From an uncultured Clostridia bacterium (GTDB taxonomy: Bacteria > Bacillota > Clostridia > Christensenellales > Borkfalkiaceae): a stretch of DNA of 26,155 nt. The stretch spans positions 1 to 26,155 of the forward strand of contig CAMWQS010000006.1 of assembly GCA_947176485.1 (NCBI GenBank), given 5' to 3'. Position numbers and translations under genes: made by a program. How positions within the stretch are numbered: the stretch's first letter is position 1; each line of letters opens with the position of its first letter. The notes under the pieces were generated by a model. It did no database searches. It was not told the DNA's origin and saw nothing but the letters and a program-made list of their open reading frames with translations. This document shows positions 7,093 through 14,371 of the stretch, in pieces.

Positions 7093-8628
7093 ATGACTAT
7101 AACGAAAAGCAAAACTAAATATTCGCTTTTTACCAACAAAGCCCTTGCCTTTTTGATTATCCCCATCGTAATTGAGTCCGCGCTTTCGATGTCGCTCGGC
7201 ATGATAGACGGGCTTATGGCGTCGCATGCAAAGAGCGGCGCGGGCGACAATATCCTCACCGCCATCACGGGCGTTGACCAAATAGCGAACCTTATAACCC
7301 AACTGTTTACCGCGTTCAGCGTGGGCGGCGCAGTTATAACCTCGCAGTTTCTCGGCGCGGGCAAGGTTGACGAAGCAAACAAAAGTGCCAAACAGCTCGT
7401 CGTAATTATGCTGCTTGCCGCGCTCCTCGTAACGGGTCTGTGCCTCGGCTTGAATAACCCGATATTAAATTTAACCTTCGGCTCTGCGGGCGACGAAACG
7501 CTCGGACACGCGTACACTTATTTTTATATAATCTCGGCGTCGTTCCCGTTCGTGGCGGTGTTCAATTCCTGCGCCGCACTATTAAGGGCGCAACGCAAGA
7601 GTATGAACACCATGCTCTCGGGCGTAATAAGCTTCTTTTTGAATATCGGCTTCAACGCGCTGTTCATCTATGCGTGCGACCTCGGCATAGCGGGCGTTGC
7701 GCTCGGCACTCTGCTTGCAAGAATTTTCCCCGCGTTCTTCACGCTGTTTTTAATGACGCGTAAGGGCAACCTCGTCCGCATAAAAATATTCGAAAAATTC
7801 CGCTTCAACGGCGGGCAAGTAAAACAGATTTTAAGGCTCGGCGTGCCCAGCGGTATAGAAAACAGCCTTTTCCAGCTCGGCAAAATTCTCGTTATAGCCT
7901 TTATCACTATCGAAAGCTATCAAGTGGGCGGCTTGAACGTCCATTCGGCGGCAAACTCGGTTGCCTATAATATAAATATGATAAGCTCGATAGTGGGCAA
8001 CGGCATAAACACTTCGATTTTAACCGTCATAGGTCAAGCGGTAGGCAAAGGCGATATCGGTCAGGTCAAGTACTATATTAAAAAAATGCTTTTAATATCC
8101 TACGTTGGCAACGCCGCGTGCGTGGCGGTAACCTTCGCACTTTCGCCCGTGCTTTTAAACTTCTACAATATTTCGGGCGACGCCCGCGACATTGCGTGGC
8201 AGTGCCTTATAATGTGCCTGTCGTTGCAGTTCGTAACTTATCCGTTATCCTTCGGACTGCCCGCGGTTTTAAAAGCAAACTCGGATATGAAGTTCGTAAT
8301 GCTCGCGGCAATATCGTCAATGCTATTAATGCGCGTGGGGTTATGTTATATTCTCACCTGCGACTGGGTCGGCGCGCATATGGGCGCAATGGGGCTTTGG
8401 ATAGGAATGGTAGCCGACTGGGGCTTCCGCGGAATTCTATTCGGCGCAAGGCTACTTTCGGGCAAATGGAAAAAATCTTCGGGGCTTCTCCGTGAAGAGC
8501 CATCGCCCGTACCCGTGCCCGCGCTCGCACCCGCACCCGACGGCGCGCCCGCGCTCACACCCGCGCCCGCGCCCGTAGAACCCGAACGAGAAACCAAGGA
8601 GGACGAAGATGTTCAGGCAAATGTTTGA
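7093..8628 (+). CDS. MATE family multidrug/metabolite exporter with Pro/Ala-rich tail
   Basis: Residues 1-460 form a 12-helix MATE transporter with two similar halves (for example the TAITGVDQIANLITQLFTAF and GLNVHSAANSVAYNINMISS regions in matching positions). MATE proteins export drugs or metabolites using sodium or proton gradients. The usual family length is 440-460 residues; here about 42 residues follow the last helix, a Pro/Ala/Val-rich stretch (residues 470-497) then an acidic end. AAAGGAGGG lies about 12 bases before the ATG. The gene follows the GH43 gene by 25 bases and its end overlaps the deacetylase gene by 20 bases. The substrate is unknown; the context of a saccharide unit could hint at a metabolite, but this cannot be decided from sequence. 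Confidence 0.9.
   Translation: MTITKSKTKYSLFTNKALAFLIIPIVIESALSMSLGMIDGLMASHAKSGAGDNILTAITGVDQIANLITQLFTAFSVGGAVITSQFLGAGKVDEANKSAKQLVVIMLLAALLVTGLCLGLNNPILNLTFGSAGDETLGHAYTYFYIISASFPFVAVFNSCAALLRAQRKSMNTMLSGVISFFLNIGFNALFIYACDLGIAGVALGTLLARIFPAFFTLFLMTRKGNLVRIKIFEKFRFNGGQVKQILRLGVPSGIENSLFQLGKILVIAFITIESYQVGGLNVHSAANSVAYNINMISSIVGNGINTSILTVIGQAVGKGDIGQVKYYIKKMLLISYVGNAACVAVTFALSPVLLNFYNISGDARDIAWQCLIMCLSLQFVTYPLSFGLPAVLKANSDMKFVMLAAISSMLLMRVGLCYILTCDWVGAHMGAMGLWIGMVADWGFRGILFGARLLSGKWKKSSGLLREEPSPVPVPALAPAPDGAPALTPAPAPVEPERETKEDEDVQANV
8500..8586 (+). repeat. Pro/Ala/Val low-complexity tail repeat in the MATE gene
   Basis: Short GCCCG/CACCCG units encode alternating Pro-Ala and Pro-Val residues (PVPVPALAPAP and PALTPAPAPVEPE). 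The repeat is in frame and encodes a cytoplasmic tail. Its simple sequence is prone to length change by slippage. Confidence 0.8.
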
Positions 8629-9469
8629 GGAAAAATATATGCGCTTCCCCGGCGGCAAGCAAAAGGCGGTAACCTTCAGCTACGACGACGGAGTAAAAGC
8701 GGATAAAAAGCTTTTGGAAATTTTCGATAAATACGGCGTAAAGGGCACCTTCAATTTAAACAACCTTTTGTTCGACTGCCAAAACTGGCACGACAGAATG
8801 AACGAGGAGGAAACCTTCAACGCGTTCAACGGCACCGTGCACGAGGTAGCTATCCACGGCGCACGCCATATCTTTATGAACAAGGTTCCCTTGCCCGAAG
8901 CTATAAACGAGGTATTGCAAAACCGGCTTTACCTTGAAAACAAATTCGGGCGCATAGTCCGCGGAATGGCTTACGCCTACAACGGCTACAACGACGATAT
9001 CGTCGCCGCGCTTAAAAGCTTGGGCGTAACCTACGCCCGCACCACCGAGCCTTCGCATTCGTTCGAAATTCCTTCGGACTGGCTAAGGCTTAAACCCACC
9101 TGCCACCACAACGACCCGCAATTCCAAGAACTTCTCACCAAGTTTTTAAACGGTGCGCCTTCGGACGACTTCAAGCACCGCGAGCCTTGGCTTTTCTATG
9201 TTTGGGGGCACAGCTACGAGTTCGACGATAACGGTAATTGGAATTTAATCGAAAACGCTTGCGCCGAGCTTACCAAGCACGAAAAAGATATTTGGTTTGC
9301 TACGGGCGGCGAAATTTACGACTATATCCAAGCCTACAACGGGCTCGTGTATTCTTTGGACGGCGAGCGGGTTTTCAACCCCTCGCACACGCCCGTATAT
9401 ATCGAGCTGCGCGGCAAGGTCTATAAAATCCCCGCGGGCGGCGAAACAACCTTTGAAAAAGAGAATTAA
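8609..9469 (+). CDS. NodB-homology polysaccharide deacetylase
   Basis: The 286-residue protein shows NodB motif 1 as TFSYDDG (D26, D27) and motif 2 as HGARH (H83, H87), the Asp-His-His metal triad of carbohydrate esterase family 4. Motif 3 is looser (R..AYAYNGYND instead of the classic RxPYG). No signal peptide is present, so it may act on cytoplasmic saccharides, not on cell wall. The ATG at 8609 has a strong AAGGAGG six bases upstream inside the MATE gene; in-frame ATGs at 8621 and 8639 are possible shorter starts, the last with its own GAGG. It ends the six-gene unit. A C-terminal segment (about 250-280, VYIELRGKVYKIPAGGE) looks like a small extra beta unit. Deacetylation of an acetylated sugar or pectin fragment is plausible but unproven. 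Confidence 0.85.
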   Translation: MFRQMFEEKYMRFPGGKQKAVTFSYDDGVKADKKLLEIFDKYGVKGTFNLNNLLFDCQNWHDRMNEEETFNAFNGTVHEVAIHGARHIFMNKVPLPEAINEVLQNRLYLENKFGRIVRGMAYAYNGYNDDIVAALKSLGVTYARTTEPSHSFEIPSDWLRLKPTCHHNDPQFQELLTKFLNGAPSDDFKHREPWLFYVWGHSYEFDDNGNWNLIENACAELTKHEKDIWFATGGEIYDYIQAYNGLVYSLDGERVFNPSHTPVYIELRGKVYKIPAGGETTFEKEN

Positions 9470-9477
9470 CGGATAAC

Positions 9478-9511
9478 TTGCAAAATTCTGTAAAAGGGTG
9501 TATGATATTAT
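9478..9511 (+). promoter_or_regulatory. Promoter of the pectate lyase gene
   Basis: TTGCAA at 9478-9483 and TATGAT at 9501-9506 are 17 bases apart. An overlapping extended -10 (TGATATTAT, 9503-9511) is an alternative reading. An AGAGGAGA ribosome site follows and the ATG is at 9527. It begins right after the deacetylase stop, so the lyase can be transcribed on its own. Confidence 0.7.
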
Positions 9512-9526
9512 CAGAGGAGAAACAAG

Positions 9527-11689
9527 ATGAGTAAGAAATTAATTGGACGCATACTTGCGGTTTTACTTGCAAGTGCAAGCGTGTTCGCCTTTGCGGCGTG
9601 CGATACTGACGGCGGTGAAACGGCAGGCAACGGCACCGAAAATACGGGCACTGTCGATAACGGTACTACCGACAACGACAAAAAGGACCCCGTTGTCAAA
9701 CCCGACCAACCCGTCATACCTACCGTGCCCGCGGGCGCAGTTCAAATCACCAAGGTGGCGGGCGATTTAGAGTCGGCTTACGCTACCTGGAATAAGGTAG
9801 ACGGCGCAACGGGCTACAACGTCTATTACAAAATGGACGGCGGCGAGTTTATTAAGCTTGACGACCCCCTCGTGCGCGAATATAAAGATTATTGCCGTGC
9901 GGACGCGGTCGGGCTCAAAGCGGGCAAGTATACTTTAAAGGTCGTTCCCACGGGCGGCGCAGATTATACCGAGGACGAGAGCAAGGCGGCAACCGCAACC
10001 GAAATCACGGTGCTTGCACAAGACCGTTCGGGCTACGCCTTCGTAAACGGCAACGTTCCGGGCGCGTATAACACGGACGGCACGCTGAAAAGCGGCGCAC
10101 AGGTCGTTTACGTTACCGCCGCAAATGCAAAGACGGTTACGGCTAAGGTAAACGGCGCCGAGGTTGCGGGGTTCCAGTCGATATTGGATGCAAGAAAGCA
10201 GTCTTCCGAGCCGCTTTGTTTCCGCATAGTCGGCACGGTCAACAGAGAAGACCTCGACCATATTTCAAGCAGTGCCGAAGGCTTACAAATAAAGGGTATG
10301 GGTGCGGCGTCGTCCGGCAAGGCGACCTCTAATATCACGGTTGAAGGCGTGGGCAGCGACGGCACGGTAAACGGCTTCGGTTTCTTAATCCGTTACTGTA
10401 AAAACGTTGAATTGAAAAATCTCGGCATCGTCAACTTTATGGACGACGGCGTATCTCTCGATACGGGTAACTCGAATATATGGGTACACAATCTGGATAT
10501 TTTCTACGGTTCCCCCGGCGGCGACAGCGATCAGGCTAAAGGCGACGGTTCGCTCGATTCAAAGGGAACGGACTATTCAACGTATTCTTATAACCATTTC
10601 TGGGATAGCGGAAAGAGCAATCTTTTAGGCAACGGAAGTTCGGAATCGAGCGGCGAGGGAGGAGTGACGCATCTTTCTTATCATCATAATTGGTACGACC
10701 ACTCCGACAGCCGTCATCCCCGTATAAGGATAGCTACCGTTCACGTTTATAACAACTATTTCGACGGAAACTCCAAATACGGCGTGGGCGTTACTATGGG
10801 CGCAAGCGCGTTCGTCGAAAACAATTATTACCGTTCGACGGCTAAGATGAAGCCTATGATGTCTTCGTTACAGGGAACGGATATAGCACACGGTAAGGAC
10901 GGTCAAACCTTTTCAGGCGAAGCGGGCGGTATGATTAAAGCGTACGGCAACACGTTCGACGGAAAATACGAGCTTTTGACTCAAAAGAACACTGACTCCG
11001 ACAATATTGACTGCTATGAAGCGGCTACCCGTGACGAAGTAGTGCCCTCGACTTACAAAACGAAATCAGGCGCGACTACTTACAATAACTTTGATACGGC
11101 TTCGGACTTCTACTCCTACGAAGTAGACACCGCCGAAGAGGCAAAGGCAAAAGTTGAAAAGTACGCCGGCAGAGTGGACGGCGGCGACTTAAAGTGGGAC
11201 TTTGACGACGCAAAAGAGGACAGCAATTATAGTATAATTCCGGGGCTTAAATCGGCAGTAACGGGTTATAAGCCTACGGTCGTAAAAATCGGCAAAACGG
11301 TAGTCGGAAGCGGCACGACCACCGGTGGCACGACCGGCGGCGATACCACGGGAGGCGGAGATACCACGGGCTCGACCGTACCCGAAGGCGTAAGCAAGGT
11401 TGAGTTCAAAAGCGCAAACGCAGGCAAGTACCCCGCAGGCATAACCGTAACCGGCAACTACAACAGTAAAACCGGTTACCTGAAAATGGAGTCGTCAACC
11501 ACCGTCACCGTAAAGGTTGATAAGGATACGGTCGTTACCGTCCACGCCGACACTGATGCTAGAATAAAAATAAACGGCACGAACATGACGCTCAGCGGCG
11601 GCGAATGCACGGTTACCGTTAAGGCGGGCGGAACGCTTACCATAACCAAGGGCGACCAAATGGATTTACAGTATATCCTTTTAAATTAA
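9527..11689 (+). CDS. PL1 pectate lyase lipoprotein with Fn3-like and C-terminal beta domains
   Basis: The 720-residue protein starts with a lipoprotein signal peptide (basic MSKKLIGR, hydrophobic run, FAAC lipobox with C25), so it should be anchored on the outer face of the membrane. A Gly/Thr/Asp-rich spacer (26-66) is followed by a fibronectin III-like domain (about 70-165), then a PL1 parallel beta-helix (about 190-590). Signature PL1 features are SYHHNWYDHSD and RHPRIR (396-401), which holds the catalytic Arg and conserved Pro, plus Asp-rich calcium loops near 333-350. A TTGG-type linker (597-616) leads to a 95-residue all-beta C-terminal domain (about 622-720) that probably binds polymer. 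The enzyme cleaves polygalacturonate by beta-elimination, yielding unsaturated and saturated oligogalacturonides for the downstream operon. It has its own promoter and terminator. Confidence 0.94.
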   Translation: MSKKLIGRILAVLLASASVFAFAACDTDGGETAGNGTENTGTVDNGTTDNDKKDPVVKPDQPVIPTVPAGAVQITKVAGDLESAYATWNKVDGATGYNVYYKMDGGEFIKLDDPLVREYKDYCRADAVGLKAGKYTLKVVPTGGADYTEDESKAATATEITVLAQDRSGYAFVNGNVPGAYNTDGTLKSGAQVVYVTAANAKTVTAKVNGAEVAGFQSILDARKQSSEPLCFRIVGTVNREDLDHISSSAEGLQIKGMGAASSGKATSNITVEGVGSDGTVNGFGFLIRYCKNVELKNLGIVNFMDDGVSLDTGNSNIWVHNLDIFYGSPGGDSDQAKGDGSLDSKGTDYSTYSYNHFWDSGKSNLLGNGSSESSGEGGVTHLSYHHNWYDHSDSRHPRIRIATVHVYNNYFDGNSKYGVGVTMGASAFVENNYYRSTAKMKPMMSSLQGTDIAHGKDGQTFSGEAGGMIKAYGNTFDGKYELLTQKNTDSDNIDCYEAATRDEVVPSTYKTKSGATTYNNFDTASDFYSYEVDTAEEAKAKVEKYAGRVDGGDLKWDFDDAKEDSNYSIIPGLKSAVTGYKPTVVKIGKTVVGSGTTTGGTTGGDTTGGGDTTGSTVPEGVSKVEFKSANAGKYPAGITVTGNYNSKTGYLKMESSTTVTVKVDKDTVVTVHADTDARIKINGTNMTLSGGECTVTVKAGGTLTITKGDQMDLQYILLN
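11315..11374 (+). repeat. Thr/Gly linker repeat in the pectate lyase gene
   Basis: Imperfect tandem units encode TTGG and GDTTGG blocks between the lyase domain and the C-terminal domain. The segment is flexible and of low complexity; it has no structure of its own beyond spacing the two domains. Confidence 0.8.
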
Positions 11690-11697
11690 AAAATATC

Positions 11698-11736
11698 AAA
11701 AACGCGTCTTTTTTATGCGAAAAAGGCGCGTTTTTT
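11698..11736 (+). terminator. Intrinsic terminator after the pectate lyase gene
   Basis: A 16-base stem (AAAAACGCGTCTTTTT with AAAAAGGCGCGTTTTT, one G.U pair), a six-base loop and a T run lie eight bases past the stop codon. It isolates the lyase from the hexuronate operon. Confidence 0.92.
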
Positions 11737-11745
11737 AACGGCTCT

Positions 11746-11801
11746 ATATATCCGTTTTGTATATAAATATATCCGTTTTGTGTATGGTAAGAAAAACGGA
11801 T
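11746..11801 (+). promoter_or_regulatory. Operator-like array: two direct and one inverted ATCCGTTTT site
   Basis: The 19-base segments 11746-11764 and 11767-11785 are identical at 18 positions and start 21 bases apart, i.e. two helical turns. A third core, inverted as AAAACGGAT, is at 11793-11801, 22 bases further and just upstream of the -10 box. Three cores on one face of the helix directly over a promoter are typical of a repressor or dual regulator site. I do not recognise the motif as a known KdgR, UxuR or CcpA box. The second and third cores could also pair as a hairpin. Confidence 0.7.
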
Positions 11802-11803
11802 AG

Positions 11804-11812
11804 TGATATAAT
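11804..11812 (+). promoter_or_regulatory. Extended -10 promoter of the hexuronate operon
   Basis: TGATATAAT matches an extended -10 exactly. There is no good -35 box at 16-18 bases; the inverted ATCCGTTTT core occupies the spacer, where a bound protein would block polymerase. The leader to the ATG at 11836 would be short, about 15-20 bases. Confidence 0.7.
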
Positions 11813-11835
11813 TAATCTGTATAATGAGGTGCAGT

Positions 11836-12465
11836 ATGTTAAAAGACGAACTTGAAAATATCGGCTTAGTACCCGTAATAGGACTTAACGAAGTTAAAAA
11901 CGCGGAAAAGCTTGCAAAATCGCTTATAGACGGCGGACTTAATTGCGCTTTGGTTTCGGACAAACTTGCGAAAGAAATTTCAAAAAAATATCCTAATATG
12001 CTTTTAAATCCCGATTTAAACGGAACCGATTGCCAAAAGCTGACTATCCCCGAAGAGCTTATTAAGTCGGAGGACTGGGCTGGCATAACCAAGCTCTGCC
12101 GCGATACCGTCGACAAGCTGCTCGGCTTTACTATGGTTCACGTCGGCTTGAACTGTGCAAGCCCCGAGGAGGCGGAGGCGGTCGCGGACGAGTTCGACTC
12201 GGCTTTCGGTTTTACCAAAAAGGTGGGCAACAGCTCGGTTTTCGCATCAACCTATATGGAAATGATGAAAAAGCCATTTAAAGGCACCCACGGGCATATT
12301 GCAATTGCAACCACTTCCGTAAAGAGTGCGCTGTATCACCTTGCCCTTCGCGGCTACGAGGTTGACGAAACTTCTATAAAATACAACGCGGAAGGCGTTA
12401 TGAACGTCGCTTATTTAAAGCACGAATTCGGCGGCTTCGCAGTTCACCTTGTACTCAAAAAATAA
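11836..12465 (+). CDS. KDPG aldolase-derived protein lacking the catalytic core, with VOC-like C-terminus
   Basis: The 209-residue protein begins like a KDPG/KHG aldolase (MLKDELENIGLVPVI, then GLNC) and ends (about 95-209) with FTMVHVGLNC, GHIAIATTSVKSALYHLALRG and GGFAVHLVLKK. That is the VOC/glyoxalase-like tail found after the barrel in clostridial KDPG aldolases of about 315-325 residues. What lies between is missing: there is no EVTxRT strand (the Glu position reads ALVS), no Gly-rich GAGTV strand and no KFFPA Schiff-base Lys. The frame is uninterrupted and codon use matches its neighbours, so it is not a simple frameshift wreck. The ATG at 11836 is preferred over 11824 because GAGGTG precedes only the former. 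It heads the operon; it is unlikely to be an active aldolase and may be regulatory, a sugar-binding protein or decaying. Confidence 0.8.
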   Translation: MLKDELENIGLVPVIGLNEVKNAEKLAKSLIDGGLNCALVSDKLAKEISKKYPNMLLNPDLNGTDCQKLTIPEELIKSEDWAGITKLCRDTVDKLLGFTMVHVGLNCASPEEAEAVADEFDSAFGFTKKVGNSSVFASTYMEMMKKPFKGTHGHIAIATTSVKSALYHLALRGYEVDETSIKYNAEGVMNVAYLKHEFGGFAVHLVLKK

Positions 12466-12503
12466 AAAAATTAAATTTATAAAAATTTAAGGAGAAATAA
12501 AAA

Positions 12504-13535
12504 ATGAAAAAGATTGTAACCATGGGCGAAATTATGCTTCGTCTTTCCACCCCCAACAACGAAAAGTTTATTCAAGCTGACGAGTTTGATATCAACTACG
12601 GCGGCGGCGAAGCTAACGTTGCAGTATCCTGTGCAAACTACGGACACAAGGCAGAGTTCGTAACGGCAGTTCCCGATAACGAAATCGGCGAGTGCGCAGT
12701 TGCTTCTTTAAGAAAGTACGGCGTACAGACCGACCACATCGCAAAGTGCGGCGAGCGCCTTGGTATCTACTATCTTGAGACGGGCGCGTCCGTTCGTCCT
12801 TCCAAGGTCGTTTACGATAGGGCGCACTCGTCCATATCCACGGCTAAGCCCGAGGACTTCGACTTCGACGCAATTTTCGAAGGCGCAGACTGGTTCCACT
12901 TCACGGGCATTACTCCCGCAGTTTCCAACACCGCGGCAGTTCTCACCGAAGAAGCTTTAAAGGCTGCTAAAAAACACGGCGTAACCGTTTCTTGCGATTT
13001 GAACTTCCGTAAAAAGTTATGGAACAGCGCAAAGGCTAAAAAGGTTATGACCAACCTTATGCAGTACGTTGACGTGTGCATCGGCAACGAAGAGGACGCC
13101 GACCTCGTTCTCGGCTACAAGCCCGGCGAAACCGACGTAACCAAAGGCGATTTGGAGCTTGCGGGCTATCAGGACATCTTTGAAAGAATGTGCAAAGACC
13201 TCGGCTTCAAGTACGCAATTTCTTCCCTTCGCGTAAGCCACTCTGCATCGGACAACGGCTGGTCGGCTTGCATCTACTGCGCTGAAACCAAGGAATTCTA
13301 TCATTCCAAAACTTATTCCTTGCACCCCATCGTTGACCGCGTAGGCGGCGGCGACAGCTTTGCGGGCGGCGTTATCACCGGTTTCTTAGACGGCAAGGAC
13401 TTCAAGTCCGCACTTGAATTCGGCGTTGCGGCTTCCGCATTAAAGCACACTATCCCCGGCGACTTCAACCTCGTATCAAGAAAAGAGGTAGAAGCTCTTG
13501 CAGGTGGCGACGGCAGCGGCCGTGTACAGAGATAA
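12504..13535 (+). CDS. kdgK: 2-keto-3-deoxygluconate kinase, PfkB family
   Basis: The 343-residue protein is a ribokinase/PfkB sugar kinase. An N-terminal GGGEANVAV (33-41) sits where substrate-binding GG motifs lie, and the C-terminal signature DRVGGGDSFAGG (278-289) carries the catalytic base D284. The NYGGGEANVA and DLNFRKKLW stretches are typical of KDG kinases. It would phosphorylate 2-keto-3-deoxygluconate with ATP to KDPG in the cytoplasm, using the UxaA product made by the same operon. AAGGAG lies upstream of the ATG, 38 bases after the aldolase-like gene. Its stop overlaps the next start as TAATG. Other PfkB substrates (fructose, ribose) cannot be excluded by motif alone, but the operon strongly favours KDG. 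Confidence 0.88.
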   Translation: MKKIVTMGEIMLRLSTPNNEKFIQADEFDINYGGGEANVAVSCANYGHKAEFVTAVPDNEIGECAVASLRKYGVQTDHIAKCGERLGIYYLETGASVRPSKVVYDRAHSSISTAKPEDFDFDAIFEGADWFHFTGITPAVSNTAAVLTEEALKAAKKHGVTVSCDLNFRKKLWNSAKAKKVMTNLMQYVDVCIGNEEDADLVLGYKPGETDVTKGDLELAGYQDIFERMCKDLGFKYAISSLRVSHSASDNGWSACIYCAETKEFYHSKTYSLHPIVDRVGGGDSFAGGVITGFLDGKDFKSALEFGVAASALKHTIPGDFNLVSRKEVEALAGGDGSGRVQR

Positions 13536-14371
13536 TGCAAATCGCGTTCAGAACTCACGACCTCGGCGTAAAGGGGCTTGATAACGCAATAGATAAAGCG
13601 AACGCTTGCGGCATATCCGCAGTACAGCTCGTTGCGTACAAGTTTATGGACGAAATAAAGTACGCCCCCGACGCTTTGAACGAAGCGAACTCCGCGGCGA
13701 TAGGCAGCGCGCTTAAAGCCGCGGGAATTTCCGTTCCGCTAATCGGCGCGTACTTCAACCCCGTGCATTCCAATAAAGAAAAGGTAGCAAACTGCAAAGC
13801 GGTTTTCAAGGACTATTTAAAGTATTCCAAAAACTTGGGCTGTAATATAGTCGGCTCGGAAACGGGCTCGTTCAACGACGACAAGTGGACCTACAACCCC
13901 TTGAACCGCACCGAGGAAGCTTTGCAAACGGTAATTTCAACCTTTAAAGAGCTTGCCGCATACGCCAAAGAAGTCGGCGCGTTCGTCGGAATGGAGGGCG
14001 CGGCGGGGCACGTTTGCTGGAACGTTGCAACCTTAAAGCGCGCAATTGACGAAATTAACGCCGACAATATCAAAGTTATCTTCGATATCTACAACTACCT
14101 TGACGCGTCCAACTACCAAAACTACCTTGAAATCTTCGATGAGGGCTTAAAGACCTTTAAAAATATCGTAGTTTTCCATATAAAGGACTGCGTGTTCGAG
14201 GACGGCAAGCTAAAACAGGTTGCCCCCGGCAAAGGTACGTTCGATTTTGACAAAATACTTTCCAAAATAAAGGCGTACGATAAAAACGCTTATCTCGTTT
14301 TGGAAGGCACCACCGGCGAGGATATAATTCCTTGCATACAATTTATAAATAAGAAATGGAGTGAAGTATAA
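13535..14371 (+). CDS. TIM-barrel sugar phosphate isomerase/epimerase-like protein
   Basis: The 278-residue protein belongs to the xylose isomerase-like TIM-barrel superfamily (AP endonuclease 2 fold). A divalent metal site is visible as E154 (GMEGAAGH), D184 (IFDIYNY), H215 (VFHIKDC) and E257 (LVLEGTTGE). Members isomerise or epimerise sugars, keto-sugars or inositols. It is linked on both sides by TAATG junctions (to kdgK at 13535 and kduI at 14371), so it is made in step with both and should act on an intermediate of uronate or deoxy-uronate breakdown. The exact reaction is unknown; an epimerase or isomerase step in the unsaturated uronate branch, or a side sugar, are possibilities. No signal peptide. 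Confidence 0.82.
   Translation: MQIAFRTHDLGVKGLDNAIDKANACGISAVQLVAYKFMDEIKYAPDALNEANSAAIGSALKAAGISVPLIGAYFNPVHSNKEKVANCKAVFKDYLKYSKNLGCNIVGSETGSFNDDKWTYNPLNRTEEALQTVISTFKELAAYAKEVGAFVGMEGAAGHVCWNVATLKRAIDEINADNIKVIFDIYNYLDASNYQNYLEIFDEGLKTFKNIVVFHIKDCVFEDGKLKQVAPGKGTFDFDKILSKIKAYDKNAYLVLEGTTGEDIIPCIQFINKKWSEV

Noticed and set aside
8346..8597. Gly/Ala/Ser-rich open frame on the minus strand opposite the MATE tail
   Set aside because: It is produced by the Pro/Ala repeat read backwards; no ribosome site.
11746..11801. Short repeats considered as a CRISPR array
   Set aside because: Only two direct copies with a two-base gap between the 19-base segments and one inverted core; no spacers and no cas genes. 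The spacing fits an operator.
11836..12465. Frameshifted aldolase pseudogene
   Set aside because: The frame runs unbroken from start to stop with both terminal parts in register; an in-frame internal loss explains it better than a frameshift.
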